64,000 bases of DNA, taken from Komagataeibacter medellinensis NBRC 3288. GTDB taxonomy: Bacteria; Pseudomonadota; Alphaproteobacteria; Acetobacterales; Acetobacteraceae. The position numbers and the translations under genes are program-made. Location: positions 2,076,001 to 2,140,000 of the forward strand of contig NC_016027.1 in the NCBI RefSeq assembly GCF_000182745.2, in the 5' to 3' direction. Below, in pieces: positions 1 through 8,157 of the stretch. Below the pieces are notes generated by a model that saw only the letters and a list, made by a program, of their open reading frames with translations, ran no database searches and had not been told where the DNA came from. Position 1 is the first letter of the stretch. Each line of letters opens with the position of its first letter.

Positions 1-2
1 AA

Positions 3-536
3 TGGGGCTGGGAAATCGGAGAACATACATACGGTGCTCCAGGCTCTCCCATTGTCATAGAGACCGAATTTGCAAACCTTAAAATAGGAAAATATTGTTC
101 AATCGCACGTGAAGTACTCATGATTTTGGGCAACCATCGTGTAGATACGGTTACAACCTATCCTTTTAAGGCCCTGTGCGGTTTCTGGCCCGAATCGGTG
201 GATTCAACAGACGACCACTCAACAAAAGGGGATATCGTTATTGGCAATGATGTATGGATCGGCGCGCGGGCCAATATTATGTCCGGTGTGACTATTGGAA
301 CAGGCGCCGTTATCGCTACTGCTGCTGTAGTAACTAAGGACGTTCCCCCTTATGCCATTGTAGGTGGCAATCCGGCGCGAATCATCAAATATCGCTTTTC
401 CGAAAAAATCATTGAGCGATTATTAGCGGTCGCTTGGTGGGACTGGCCTGATGAAATGATACGCGAACGCATGAAGTTATTGATGAGTGATGATATCGAG
501 AACTTTTTGCAGGCATTTGAGAAGTTATCAAAATAG
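3..536 (+). CDS. CatB-like O-acetyltransferase, 5' end outside window
   Basis: The open frame already runs at base 3 and stops at 536, so the N-terminus lies upstream of the window. The 177 visible residues show the hexapeptide-repeat (left-handed beta-helix) acyltransferase pattern: [12 protein letters not shown] near the catalytic His, then IGNDVWIGA and GGNPARII, followed by a C-terminal helix with WWDWP. This is the CatB/xenobiotic acetyltransferase family, which moves acetyl from acetyl-CoA to hydroxyls. Next to polysaccharide genes it most likely O-acetylates a capsule or EPS sugar; that role is inferred. The coding DNA is less GC-rich than the core genes after 23 kb. A CatB resistance enzyme is possible but less likely here. 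Confidence 0.8.
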   Translation, partial: WGWEIGEHTYGAPGSPIVIETEFANLKIGKYCSIAREVLMILGNHRVDTVTTYPFKALCGFWPESVDSTDDHSTKGDIVIGNDVWIGARANIMSGVTIGTGAVIATAAVVTKDVPPYAIVGGNPARIIKYRFSEKIIERLLAVAWWDWPDEMIRERMKLLMSDDIENFLQAFEKLSK

Positions 537-651
537 AAGTATTTATCTACAAAAATTTTATTTATATTTGACGCACCCTTCTAAAATATAAATATTTTAA
601 AGTAGAGTCCGATAGGGAAGGGCACGGACGGATAAAACACAGCCGCTTTAC

Positions 652-710
652 GGCTTTGTTGCAGAAATAGCTTGTGCCTGGATTCACGAAATGAAACCAG
701 GGTGGTAGTT
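652..710 (+). mobile_element. Left-end remnant of an IS903-like (IS5 family) element
   Basis: The 59 bases start with an IS903-type terminal repeat (GGCTTTGTTGCAG) and match the start of the element at 20728-20786 almost base for base, ending at GGTGGTAGTT where ISa begins. No transposase sequence of this element follows, so only the end remains. The upstream 537-651 is AT-rich DNA with no gene that I can support. Confidence 0.75.
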
Positions 711-827
711 GGAGGGTTCGAAAAACCCCTGGTTCTGGCCCTCTGTGTGTGATTCCCTCTCTTCTGTGATGATTGAGGGAATGGCTCATGAAGCAGCCGG
801 GCTTCTTTGATGTGGACGAGCGACTAG

Positions 828-1653
828 GCTCAGGACTCATAGCCAGAAGATGACGGTTGCAGCGAGGCAGATGGCTGAGAAGAAGACAGTCGGGCATCTG
901 TCATAGCGTGTTGCGACCCGCCGCCAGTCCTTGAGGCGGCCGAACATGATTTCGATGCGGTTGCGTCTTTTGTATTTTCGCTTGTCGTATTTGACTGGTT
1001 TTCCGCGGGATATTCTTCCCGGAATGCAGGGCCTGATCCCTTTTTCCTCCAGGGCATCCCGGAACCAGTCAGCATCATAACCCCGATCCGCCAGCAACCA
1101 CTGTGCCATGGGAAGGTTGTCCAGCAGAGCAGAGGCTCCGGTGTAATCACTGATCTGTCCGGCTGTCATAAAGAAGCTCAGCGGTCGTCCGTTCTGATCG
1201 GTGACCGCATACAGCTTGGTGTTCATGCCCCCTTTAGTGCGTCCGATCAGGCGGCCTGGATCCCCTTTTTTAACCGCAGGCTTGAAGCCGTGCGGTGTGC
1301 CTTGAGATAGATCGCATCAATCATAATAGTCTGAGGCTCAGCCTTCACGGCAGACAGGCCATCATCATCCGCATGAAAATGCCCATGTCGCCCCAACGCT
1401 TCTAACGGTTGTAGAGCGTCTTGTGCGGACCGTATTCCCGGGCTGCATCACGCCAGCGCATACCATTGCGGTTCACAAAAATGATGCCGCTCAGCACGCG
1501 GCGGTCATCAACGCGAGGTTTACCATGGCTCTTGGGAAAAAACGGCCGCAGACGCTCCATCTGTTCATCCGTCAGCCAAAACAGGTCGCTCATCTTCAGT
1601 CTCCTTGCAGAGCCTGAAGCAAAATTCCCTACACAAATCAATGGGTCCTGAGC
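828..1653 (-). mobile_element. ISc copy A (IS1031-like, IS5 family)
   Basis: The ends GCTCAGGAC(T/C)CAT are inverted repeats, and the 826-bp element is flanked by CTAG on both sides (824-827 and 1654-1657). The same ends occur at 5955/8074 and 12293, flanked by YTAR tetranucleotides. It encodes a two-frame transposase on the minus strand. IS1031 and IS12528 from acetic acid bacteria are the relatives I recall; the exact family name needs a database check. Confidence 0.8.
837..1593 (-). pseudogene. ISc transposase (orfAB) with premature stop
   Basis: The first frame begins with ATG at 1593 (MSDLFWLTDEQ), preceded by AAGGAG at good spacing. After LYNR the tryptophan codon seen in copy B is TAG here, at about 1402, which ends orfA early. 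The second frame, ending at 837, carries GMNTKLYAV, the catalytic Asp of LLADRGYDADW and the RNRIEIMFGRLKDWRR Glu region. A run of six A followed by G suggests a -1 frameshift normally joins the two frames. This copy should not make an active transposase. Confidence 0.8.
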
Positions 1654-1657
1654 CTAG

Positions 1658-3068
1658 CACTACAGTTGCATTTTGTGTTGAGTTCTGAATCTATGGGTAA
1701 CCATGATTCAGGATATGATGAGTGGCGGTACGTCTGTTGAAGAGACGCTGGAATTATGGGCGCGCTCGCTTCGGTCCGCCAAGGATCGGATGGCGCCGCT
1801 GTTCACGCAAAAACGTGTCGTAGATTCGGCCTGTGCTTTTCTTGATGTTTTGATTGGCAATGAACCACGCAAGACGGGATGGATGCGAGCGGAAGCCGCA
1901 GGAGATCCTGGTCCATGGCGGCAGCAGGCGCTTCTGGGACGCGGGCACTGGGATGCCGATGCCCTTCGTGACGTCGTCAGGGATTATGTGATTGAGCATC
2001 TGGGCACTGAAGAGGGCGTGCTGGTCATTGATGAGACCGGTTTTCTGAAGAAGGGTCAGGCGTCCTGCGGTGTGGGGCGGCAGTATACGGGATCTGCCGG
2101 CAAGATCACGAACTGCCAGATTGGTGTGTTTGGCGCTTATGTTTCGGAACGGGGGCATGCCTTTATTGACCGCGCCCTGTATCTCCCGAAAGACTGGACA
2201 TCAAAGCCTGAGCGTCTGAAGCGGGCCCACGTTCCCGATGACGTGGTGTTTGCAACCAAACCGGCGTTAGCCTCGATGATGATTGAGCGAAGTATTGAGG
2301 CCGGTGTGCCGTTCCGCTGGGTTGCAGCAGACAGCGTGTATGGCGTGGGCGACGTAGAACGCACGCTTCGCCGGGCAGGAATTGGATATGTGCTTGGGGT
2401 CAAGGGCAATCACTGGTTCGGATCATGGGCAACGGAACCGCTGATTGCCGGAGAGGCGAAAGATATTGCAGCAGGACTGCCAGACCAGGCCTGGCGTCGT
2501 CTGTCAGCGGGGCACGGCACAAAAGGTGAGCGACTTTATGACTGGGCGTATCTTCCGCTTGCTGATCTGGATGCTGAAGAATTTGACTGCCCTATAGCCG
2601 GACCATGGACACGTGGCCTGTTGATCCGCCGAAACATCGCTGACGGGGACCTTGCCTATTTTACGACCTGGAGCCCGAAAGGGACAACCACGCAGGAACT
2701 GGTGAACGTTGAAGGGACGCGCTGGAGGATCGAAGAAGGGTTCGAGACGGCCAAAAACGAATTTGGTCTTGATCATAACGAGACCCGCTCCTGGCATGGT
2801 TGGCATCGGCACGTCTCTCTGGTCATGCTGGCCTATGCCGTCATGGCCAGTGTCCGTTACCAGGCAAACTCACTGAAACCGAAAAAAACACAACTCAGAA
2901 CACGACAGTCCTTGTCCGCTGGTCCATTCAGGAGATCAGGCGCCTCGTCGTAAAACTTGCACAACGCAGACTACCCGTCTCTCACATCCTCAGATGGTCC
3001 GTCTTTCGACGAACGCATCAGGCCAGTGCTATCCGCGCTCACTCACGACACAAAATGCAACTGTAGTG
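1658..3068 (+). mobile_element. ISb copy 1 (IS701 family, 1411 bp, IS1452-like)
   Basis: Perfect-looking ends CACTACAGTTGCATTTTGTG are inverted at 1658 and 3068, and the element is flanked by CTAG duplicates at 1654-1657 and 3069-3072. Its length is 1411 bp. From memory this is also the length of IS1452 of Acetobacter pasteurianus. It sits inside ISa, whose uninterrupted sequence at this point is CGACTAGCCCG. A second copy in the opposite orientation lies at 4540-5950. Confidence 0.9.
1703..2953 (+). CDS. IS701-family transposase (ISb copy 1)
   Basis: The 416-residue DDE transposase has its catalytic residues visible: Asp in VLVIDETGFLKKG, Asp in WVAADSVYG and Glu in the WRIEEGFETAKNEFGLDH region. 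The start ATG 1703 follows GGGTAACC. After an A7 run at 2882-2888 the reading frame ends in a non-conserved tail, while the -1 frame (to 3066) continues with VRWSIQEIRRL, the usual type of C-terminus for this family. The two copies share this feature. The enzyme may therefore be made in full only by frameshifting, or may be a defective lineage. Confidence 0.88.
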   Translation: MIQDMMSGGTSVEETLELWARSLRSAKDRMAPLFTQKRVVDSACAFLDVLIGNEPRKTGWMRAEAAGDPGPWRQQALLGRGHWDADALRDVVRDYVIEHLGTEEGVLVIDETGFLKKGQASCGVGRQYTGSAGKITNCQIGVFGAYVSERGHAFIDRALYLPKDWTSKPERLKRAHVPDDVVFATKPALASMMIERSIEAGVPFRWVAADSVYGVGDVERTLRRAGIGYVLGVKGNHWFGSWATEPLIAGEAKDIAAGLPDQAWRRLSAGHGTKGERLYDWAYLPLADLDAEEFDCPIAGPWTRGLLIRRNIADGDLAYFTTWSPKGTTTQELVNVEGTRWRIEEGFETAKNEFGLDHNETRSWHGWHRHVSLVMLAYAVMASVRYQANSLKPKKTQLRTRQSLSAGPFRRSGASS

Positions 3069-4244
3069 CTAGCCCGTTTGAGTGGCCTTGGCGATCAGCT
3101 CGAAGCGTTTTCTCGGACTGTGGATTTTGAGGTGTTCCGTCCTGATCTGGACAGGGCTCTGGCCTATGCGGACGGAAGTAAAGGTGGCCGTCCCCCGTTT
3201 GATCCGGTGCTGATGTTCAAGATCCTGGTGATCCAGACGCTGAACAATCTCTCCGACGAGCGAACGGAGTATCTGATCAACGACCGGCTGTCCTTCATGC
3301 GCTTCCTCGGCCTGGCGTTATCGGACCGGGTGCCTGACGCCAAAACGGTCTGGCTGTTCCGTGAACGGCTGACCGAGGCTGGCGCCATCCAGAAGCTGTT
3401 CGAGCGCTTTGACGCCACCCTGCGAAACGCCGGGTATCTGCCGATGTCCGGCCAGATCCTGGATGCCACGCTGGTGGCGGCGCCAAAGCAGCGCAATACC
3501 AACGCGGAGAAAGTTGATCTTCGGGAAGGCCGCATTCCGCAGGACTGGCAGGACAAGCCTGCCAAGTTGTCCCACAAGGATCGCCATGCGCGATGGACAC
3601 TGAAGTTCACGAAGGCAAAGCGGCAGGAGGACGGGACGCTCCCGTCCACGGACCTCGCCATCCCGTTCTTTGGCTACAAATCGCATATTTTCATCGATCG
3701 AAAGTTTCGACTGATCCGGAAATGGAAAGCGACGGATGCCGCCGCCAGTGATGGTGCCAGGCTGCGCGAGGGCTTGCTCGATAAAACCAATACGGCCTCA
3801 AGCGTTTGGGCCGACACCGCGTATCGCTCGAAAGCCAATGAGGACTTCATGGACAAAGAGGGTTTCGTCTCGAAGGTTCACAGGAAAAAGCCGCATCTCA
3901 AGCCCATGCCCCGCCATATCCAGCGCTCTAACGCAGGGAAGTCCGTCATCCGATCCCGCGTCGAGCATGTCTTTGCCGATCAGAAATCGCAGACGGGATT
4001 GTTCGTCCGGACCGTGGGCATTACCCGGGCCACCATGAGGATTGGCTTGGCCAATATCGTCTACAACATGCGCCGCTTCCTCTTCCTCGAGAGGTTGAAC
4101 GCGGCCGCGTAGCTATCCCATTGGCGACAGCGTCCGATCTGCTCAAGACGCAGATCAAAAGTCACCCCAAGAACCGTCAATCAGCACGACAAAAGCCTGA
4201 AATCAGGAACCACGCGCGCCAATCAACGGTTCTTCGATCCCTCC

Positions 4245-4430
4245 AGGTCACGCCAGGGGATGCCTGCACGGTAACGATACAACACGGCTTCCACAAACAG
4301 ACGGTTGTCCGCAGCCGTGCCGCCGACATGACCTTCACGACCGGGAAGAAGATCCTTTATCCGCTCCCACTGATCATCGCGTAACCGTAGCGCCGCATCT
4401 ATCTGCCTCCCAAAAAGAAGGAGAAACAAT
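4245..4430 (-). pseudogene. N-terminal remnant of an IS5-family transposase
   Basis: The minus strand encodes LRDDQWERIKDLLPGREG, then NRLFVEAVLYRYRAGIPWRDL, and is cut at the ISa end with AGGT. The pattern is the N-terminal half of an IS1031/IS427-type orfA. The rest of the gene is missing from this side. The following 105 bases (4431-4535) up to the CTAG of ISb copy 2 show no gene. Confidence 0.7.
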
Positions 4431-4539
4431 CAGCACAGAGAGACAGAAAGTACAACCCTCAGCCGTCAGGACCAGCGGTTAACTGACGACACGCAGTAAC
4501 AGGCCCGAGTGATGTTTATCAGGCGCGAATCGCCGCTAG

Positions 4540-5950
4540 CACTACAGTTGCATTTTGTGTCGTGAGTGAGCGCGGATAGCACTGGCCTGATGCGTTCGTC
4601 GAAAGACGGACCATCTGAGGATGTGAGAGACGGGTAGTCTGCGTTGTGCAAGTTTTACGACGAGGCGCCTGATCTCCTGAATGGACCAGCGGACAAGGAC
4701 TGTCGTGTTCTGAGTTGTGTTTTTTTCGGTTTCAGTGAGTTTGCCTGGTAACGGACACTGGCCATGACGGCATAGGCCAGCATGACCAGAGAGACGTGCC
4801 GATGCCAACCATGCCAGGAGCGGGTCTCGTTATGATCAAGACCAAATTCGTTTTTGGCCGTCTCGAACCCTTCTTCGATCCTCCAGCGCGTCCCTTCAAC
4901 GTTCACCAGTTCCTGCGTGGTTGTCCCTTTCGGGCTCCAGGTCGTAAAATAGGCAAGGTCCCCGTCAGCGATGTTTCGGCGGATCAACAGGCCACGTGTC
5001 CATGGTCCGGCTATAGGGCAGTCAAATTCTTCAGCATCCAGATCAGCAAGCGGAAGATACGCCCAGTCATAAAGTCGCTCACCTTTTGTGCCGTGCCCCG
5101 CTGACAGACGACGCCAGGCCTGGTCTGGCAGTCCTGCTGCAATATCTTTCGCCTCTCCGGCAATCAGCGGTTCCGTTGCCCATGATCCGAACCAGTGATT
5201 GCCCTTGACCCCAAGCACATATCCAATTCCTGCCCGGCGAAGCGTGCGTTCTACGTCGCCCACGCCATACACGCTGTCTGCTGCAACCCAGCGGAACGGC
5301 ACACCGGCCTCAATACTTCGCTCAATCATCATCGAGGCTAACGCCGGTTTGGTTGCAAACACCACGTCATCGGGAACGTGGGCCCGCTTCAGACGCTCAG
5401 GCTTTGATGTCCAGTCTTTCGGGAGATACAGGGCGCGGTCAATAAAGGCATGCCCCCGTTCCGAAACATAAGCGCCAAACACACCAATCTGGCAGTTCGT
5501 GATCTTGCCGGCAGATCCCGTATACTGCCGCCCCACACCGCAGGACGCCTGACCCTTCTTCAGAAAACCGGTCTCATCAATGACCAGCACGCCCTCTTCA
5601 GTGCCCAGATGCTCAATCACATAATCCCTGACGACGTCACGAAGGGCATCGGCATCCCAGTGCCCGCGTCCCAGAAGCGCCTGCTGCCGCCATGGACCAG
5701 GATCTCCTGCGGCTTCCGCTCGCATCCATCCCGTCTTGCGTGGTTCATTGCCAATCAAAACATCAAGAAAAGCACAGGCCGAATCTACGACACGTTTTTG
5801 CGTGAACAGCGGCGCCATCCGATCCTTGGCGGACCGAAGCGAGCGCGCCCATAATTCCAGCGTCTCTTCAACAGACGTACCGCCACTCATCATATCCTGA
5901 ATCATGGTTACCCATAGATTCAGAACTCAACACAAAATGCAACTGTAGTG
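4540..5950 (-). mobile_element. ISb copy 2 (IS701 family, 1411 bp), inverted
   Basis: The copy has the same ends and length as 1658-3068 but opposite orientation, with CTAG on both sides (4536-4539 and 5951-5954). The encoded 416-residue proteins are identical, so the two copies are recent or homogenised. With the neighbouring ISc copies they form the arms of a long inverted repeat. Confidence 0.9.
4655..5905 (-). CDS. IS701-family transposase (ISb copy 2)
   Basis: The 416 residues are the same as the protein at 1703-2953, including the DDE residues and the tail altered after the A7 run. In this copy the alternative -1 frame carrying the family-type C-terminus runs to 4542. The ORF starts with ATG at 5905. 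The element looks complete and, if the frameshift question is set aside, could be mobile. Confidence 0.88.
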   Translation of the reverse strand: MIQDMMSGGTSVEETLELWARSLRSAKDRMAPLFTQKRVVDSACAFLDVLIGNEPRKTGWMRAEAAGDPGPWRQQALLGRGHWDADALRDVVRDYVIEHLGTEEGVLVIDETGFLKKGQASCGVGRQYTGSAGKITNCQIGVFGAYVSERGHAFIDRALYLPKDWTSKPERLKRAHVPDDVVFATKPALASMMIERSIEAGVPFRWVAADSVYGVGDVERTLRRAGIGYVLGVKGNHWFGSWATEPLIAGEAKDIAAGLPDQAWRRLSAGHGTKGERLYDWAYLPLADLDAEEFDCPIAGPWTRGLLIRRNIADGDLAYFTTWSPKGTTTQELVNVEGTRWRIEEGFETAKNEFGLDHNETRSWHGWHRHVSLVMLAYAVMASVRYQANSLKPKKTQLRTRQSLSAGPFRRSGASS

Positions 5951-6578
5951 CTAGGCTCAGGACCCATTGATTTGTGTAGGGAATTTTGCTTCAGGCTCTG
6001 CAAGGAGACTGAAGATGAGCGACCTGTTTTGGCTGACGGATGAACAGATGGAGCGTCTGCGGCCGTTTTTTCCCAAGAGCCATGGTAAACCTCGCGTTGA
6101 TGACCGCCGCGTGCTGAGCGGCATCATTTTTGTGAACCGCAATGGTATGCGCTGGCGTGATGCACCCCAGGAATACGGTCCGCACAAGACGCTCTACAAC
6201 CGTTGGAAGCGTTGGGGCGACATGGGCATTTTCATGCGGATGATGGATGGCCTGTCTGCCGTGAAGGCTGAGCCTCAGACTATTATGATTGATGCGACCT
6301 ATCTCAAGGCACACCGCACGGCTTCAAGCCTGCGGTTAAAAAAGGGGATCCAGGCCGCCTGATCGGACGCACTAAAGGGGGCATGAACACCAAGCTGTAT
6401 GCGGTCACCGATCAGAACGGACGACCGCTGAGCTTCTTTATGACAGCCGGACAGATCAGTGATTACACCGGAGCCTCTGCTCTGCTGGACAACCTTCCCA
6501 TGGCACAGTGGTTGCTGGTGGATCGGGGTTATGATGCTGACTGGTTCCGGGATGCCCTGGAGGAAAAAGGGATCAGGT

Positions 6579-7867
6579 GGAGGGATCGAAGAACCGTTGA
6601 TTGGCGCGCGTGGTTCCTGATTTCAGGCTTTTGTCGTGCTGATTGACGGTTCTTGGGGTGACTTTTGATCTGCGTCTTGAGCAGATCGGACGCTGTCGCC
6701 AATGGGATAGCTACGCGGCCGCGTTCAACCTCTCGAGGAAGAGGAAGCGGCGCATGTTGTAGACGATATTGGCCAAGCCAATCCTCATGGTGGCCCGGGT
6801 AATGCCCACGGTCCGGACGAACAATCCCGTCTGCGATTTCTGATCGGCAAAGACATGCTCGACGCGGGATCGGATGACGGACTTCCCTGCGTTAGAGCGC
6901 TGGATATGGCGAGGCATGGGCTTGAGATGCGGCTTTTTCCTGTGAACCTTCGAGACGAAACCCTCTTTGTCCATGAAGTCCTCATTGGCTTTCGAGCGAT
7001 ACGCGGTGTCGGCCCAAACGCTTGAGGCCGTATTGGTTTTATCGAGCAAGCCCTCGCGCAGCCTGGCACCATCACTGGCGGCGGCATCCGTCGCTTTCCA
7101 TTTCCGGATCAGTCGAAACTTTCGATCGATGGAAATATGCGATTTGTAGCCAAAGAACGGGATGGCGAGGTCCGTGGACGGGAGCGTCCCGTCCTCCTGC
7201 CGCTTTGCCTTCGTGAACTTCAGTGTCCATCGCGCATGGCGATCCTTGTGGGACAACTTGGCAGGCTTGTCCTGCCAGTCCTGCGGAATGCGGCCTTCCC
7301 GAAGATCAACTTTCTCCGCGTTGGTATTGCGCTGCTTTGGCGCCGCCACCAGCGTGGCATCCAGGATCTGGCCGGACATCGGCAGATACCCGGCGTTTCG
7401 CAGGGTGGCGTCAAAGCGCTCGAACAGCTTCTGGATGGCGCCAGCCTCGGTCAGCCGTTCACGGAACAGCCAGACCGTTTTGGCGTCAGGCACCCGGTCC
7501 GATAACGCCAGGCCGAGGAAGCGCATGAAGGACAGCCGGTCGTTGATCAGATACTCCGTTCGCTCGTCGGAGAGATTGTTCAGCGTCTGGATCACCAGGA
7601 TCTTGAACATCAGCACCGGATCAAACGGGGGACGGCCACCTTTACTTCCGTCCGCATAGGCCAGAGCCCTGTCCAGATCAGGACGGAACACCTCAAAATC
7701 CACAGTCCGAGAAAACGCTTCGAGCTGATCGCCAAGGCCACTCAAACGGGCTAGTCGCTCGTCCACATCAAAGAAGCCCGGCTGCTTCATGAGCCATTCC
7801 CTCAATCATCACAGAAGAGAGGGAATCACACACAGAGGGCCAGAACCAGGGGTTTTTCGAACCCTCC
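6579..7867 (-). mobile_element. ISa copy 2 (complete, 1289 bp)
   Basis: The element has both inverted ends (GGAGGGATCG at 6579, CGAACCCTCC ending 7867) and a matching 4-bp duplication AGGT on each side (6575-6578 and 7868-7871). The duplication and the rejoined ISc sequence show a clean insertion into ISc copy B. This is the best reference copy of ISa in the window. Confidence 0.92.
6711..7805 (-). CDS. IS5-family transposase, intact (ISa copy 2)
   Basis: The 364 residues start at TTG 7805 (MREWLMKQPGFFD) or at ATG 7790. An N-terminal helix-rich region contains SKGGRPPFDPVLMFKILV and YLINDRLSFMRFLGL. The DDE domain contains DATLVAAPKQRNT (first Asp), VWADTAYRSKAN (second Asp) and SRVEHVFADQK (Glu), near the C-terminus IVYNMRRFLFLERL. 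All three catalytic positions are present and the reading frame is open, so this copy may be active and able to act on the other ISa ends in the region. Confidence 0.92.
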   Translation of the reverse strand: MREWLMKQPGFFDVDERLARLSGLGDQLEAFSRTVDFEVFRPDLDRALAYADGSKGGRPPFDPVLMFKILVIQTLNNLSDERTEYLINDRLSFMRFLGLALSDRVPDAKTVWLFRERLTEAGAIQKLFERFDATLRNAGYLPMSGQILDATLVAAPKQRNTNAEKVDLREGRIPQDWQDKPAKLSHKDRHARWTLKFTKAKRQEDGTLPSTDLAIPFFGYKSHISIDRKFRLIRKWKATDAAASDGARLREGLLDKTNTASSVWADTAYRSKANEDFMDKEGFVSKVHRKKPHLKPMPRHIQRSNAGKSVIRSRVEHVFADQKSQTGLFVRTVGITRATMRIGLANIVYNMRRFLFLERLNAAA

Positions 7868-8157
7868 AGGTCCTGCATTCCGGGAAGAATATCCCGCGGA
7901 AAACCAGTCAAATACGACAAGCGAAAATACAAAAGACGCAACCGCATCGAAATCATGTTCGGCCGCCTCAAGGACTGGCGGCGGGTCGCAACACGCTATG
8001 ACAGATGCCCGAACGTCTTCTTCTCAGCCATCTGTCTCGCTGCAACCGTCATCTTCTGGCTATGAGTCCTGAGCCTAAAGCAGCATAATGGACAATAGAA
8101 AATTATTGCCTATAATTGAAGGTACCTTACCCTAAATTATACAGAACTGTCAAAAAA

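Larger units (their letters stand above)
773..4112 (+). pseudogene. ISa transposase, interrupted
   Basis: Reading starts at TTG 773 (or ATG 788) with KQPGFFDVDERLA, is cut after DER at 826 and resumes at 3073 with ARLSGLGDQLEAF, ending at 4112. Joined, the pieces give the same 364-residue IS5-family DDE transposase as the intact copy 6711-7805. The catalytic context DATLVAAPKQRNT and the C-terminal SRVEHVFADQK region are present. It cannot be made as one protein here because about 2.2 kb of other insertion sequences lie between the two parts. Confidence 0.85.
711..4244 (+). mobile_element. ISa copy 1 (IS5 family, about 1.29 kb), interrupted by ISc and ISb
   Basis: The left end GGAGGGTTCGAAAAACC at 711 and right end (complement GGAGGGATCGAAGAACC) at 4244 match the ends of the complete copies at 6579-7867 and 12735-14021. 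The element is split at its CTAG (824-827 / 3069-3072) by ISb, and ISc sits in the left duplicate of that CTAG. The flanking tetranucleotides are AGTT (707-710) and AGGT (4245-4248). They differ, and the flanks belong to two different older IS elements, so this copy probably joins two formerly separate loci. Confidence 0.85.
6015..8065 (+). pseudogene. ISc transposase (orfAB), interrupted by ISa
   Basis: ATG 6015 has AAGGAG upstream. OrfA runs intact to 6362, past LYNRWKRWGD and the catalytic IMIDATYLKAH. The second frame is reached at the A6G run near 6340 (reading KGDPGRLIGRTKGGM) and is open to the ISa insertion at 6575. The remainder (PGRISRGKPVKYDKR to the stop at 8063-8065) follows at 7872. 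Only the ISa insertion and the normal frame change separate it from an intact transposase, so it was the least decayed of the three ISc copies. Confidence 0.8.
5955..8074 (+). mobile_element. ISc copy B (IS1031-like), interrupted by ISa copy 2
   Basis: The left end GCTCAGGACCCATTG lies directly after CTAG (5951-5954), and the right end GAGTCCTGAGC lies before CTAA (8075-8078). Removing ISa (6579-7867) and one AGGT leaves about 827 bp, the same size as copy A. The two outer tetranucleotides differ (CTAG, CTAA), so this copy's flanks were probably separated by a rearrangement rather than made by one simple insertion. Confidence 0.8.

Noticed and set aside
824-3072. CRISPR array, because of repeated palindromic ends
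   Set aside because: The repeats are insertion-sequence ends and CTAG targets, without regular spacers; no cas genes are present anywhere in the window.
711-8074. A single large composite transposon bounded by ISa copies
   Set aside because: The outer flanks of the ISa copies do not share a target duplication, and the pieces are explained by sequential insertions and recombination.
8090-8137. Short ORF (MDNRKLLPIIEGTLP) before the sugar transferase
   Set aside because: Only 15 residues, no clear ribosome site, likely a chance frame or leftover of a disrupted gene.
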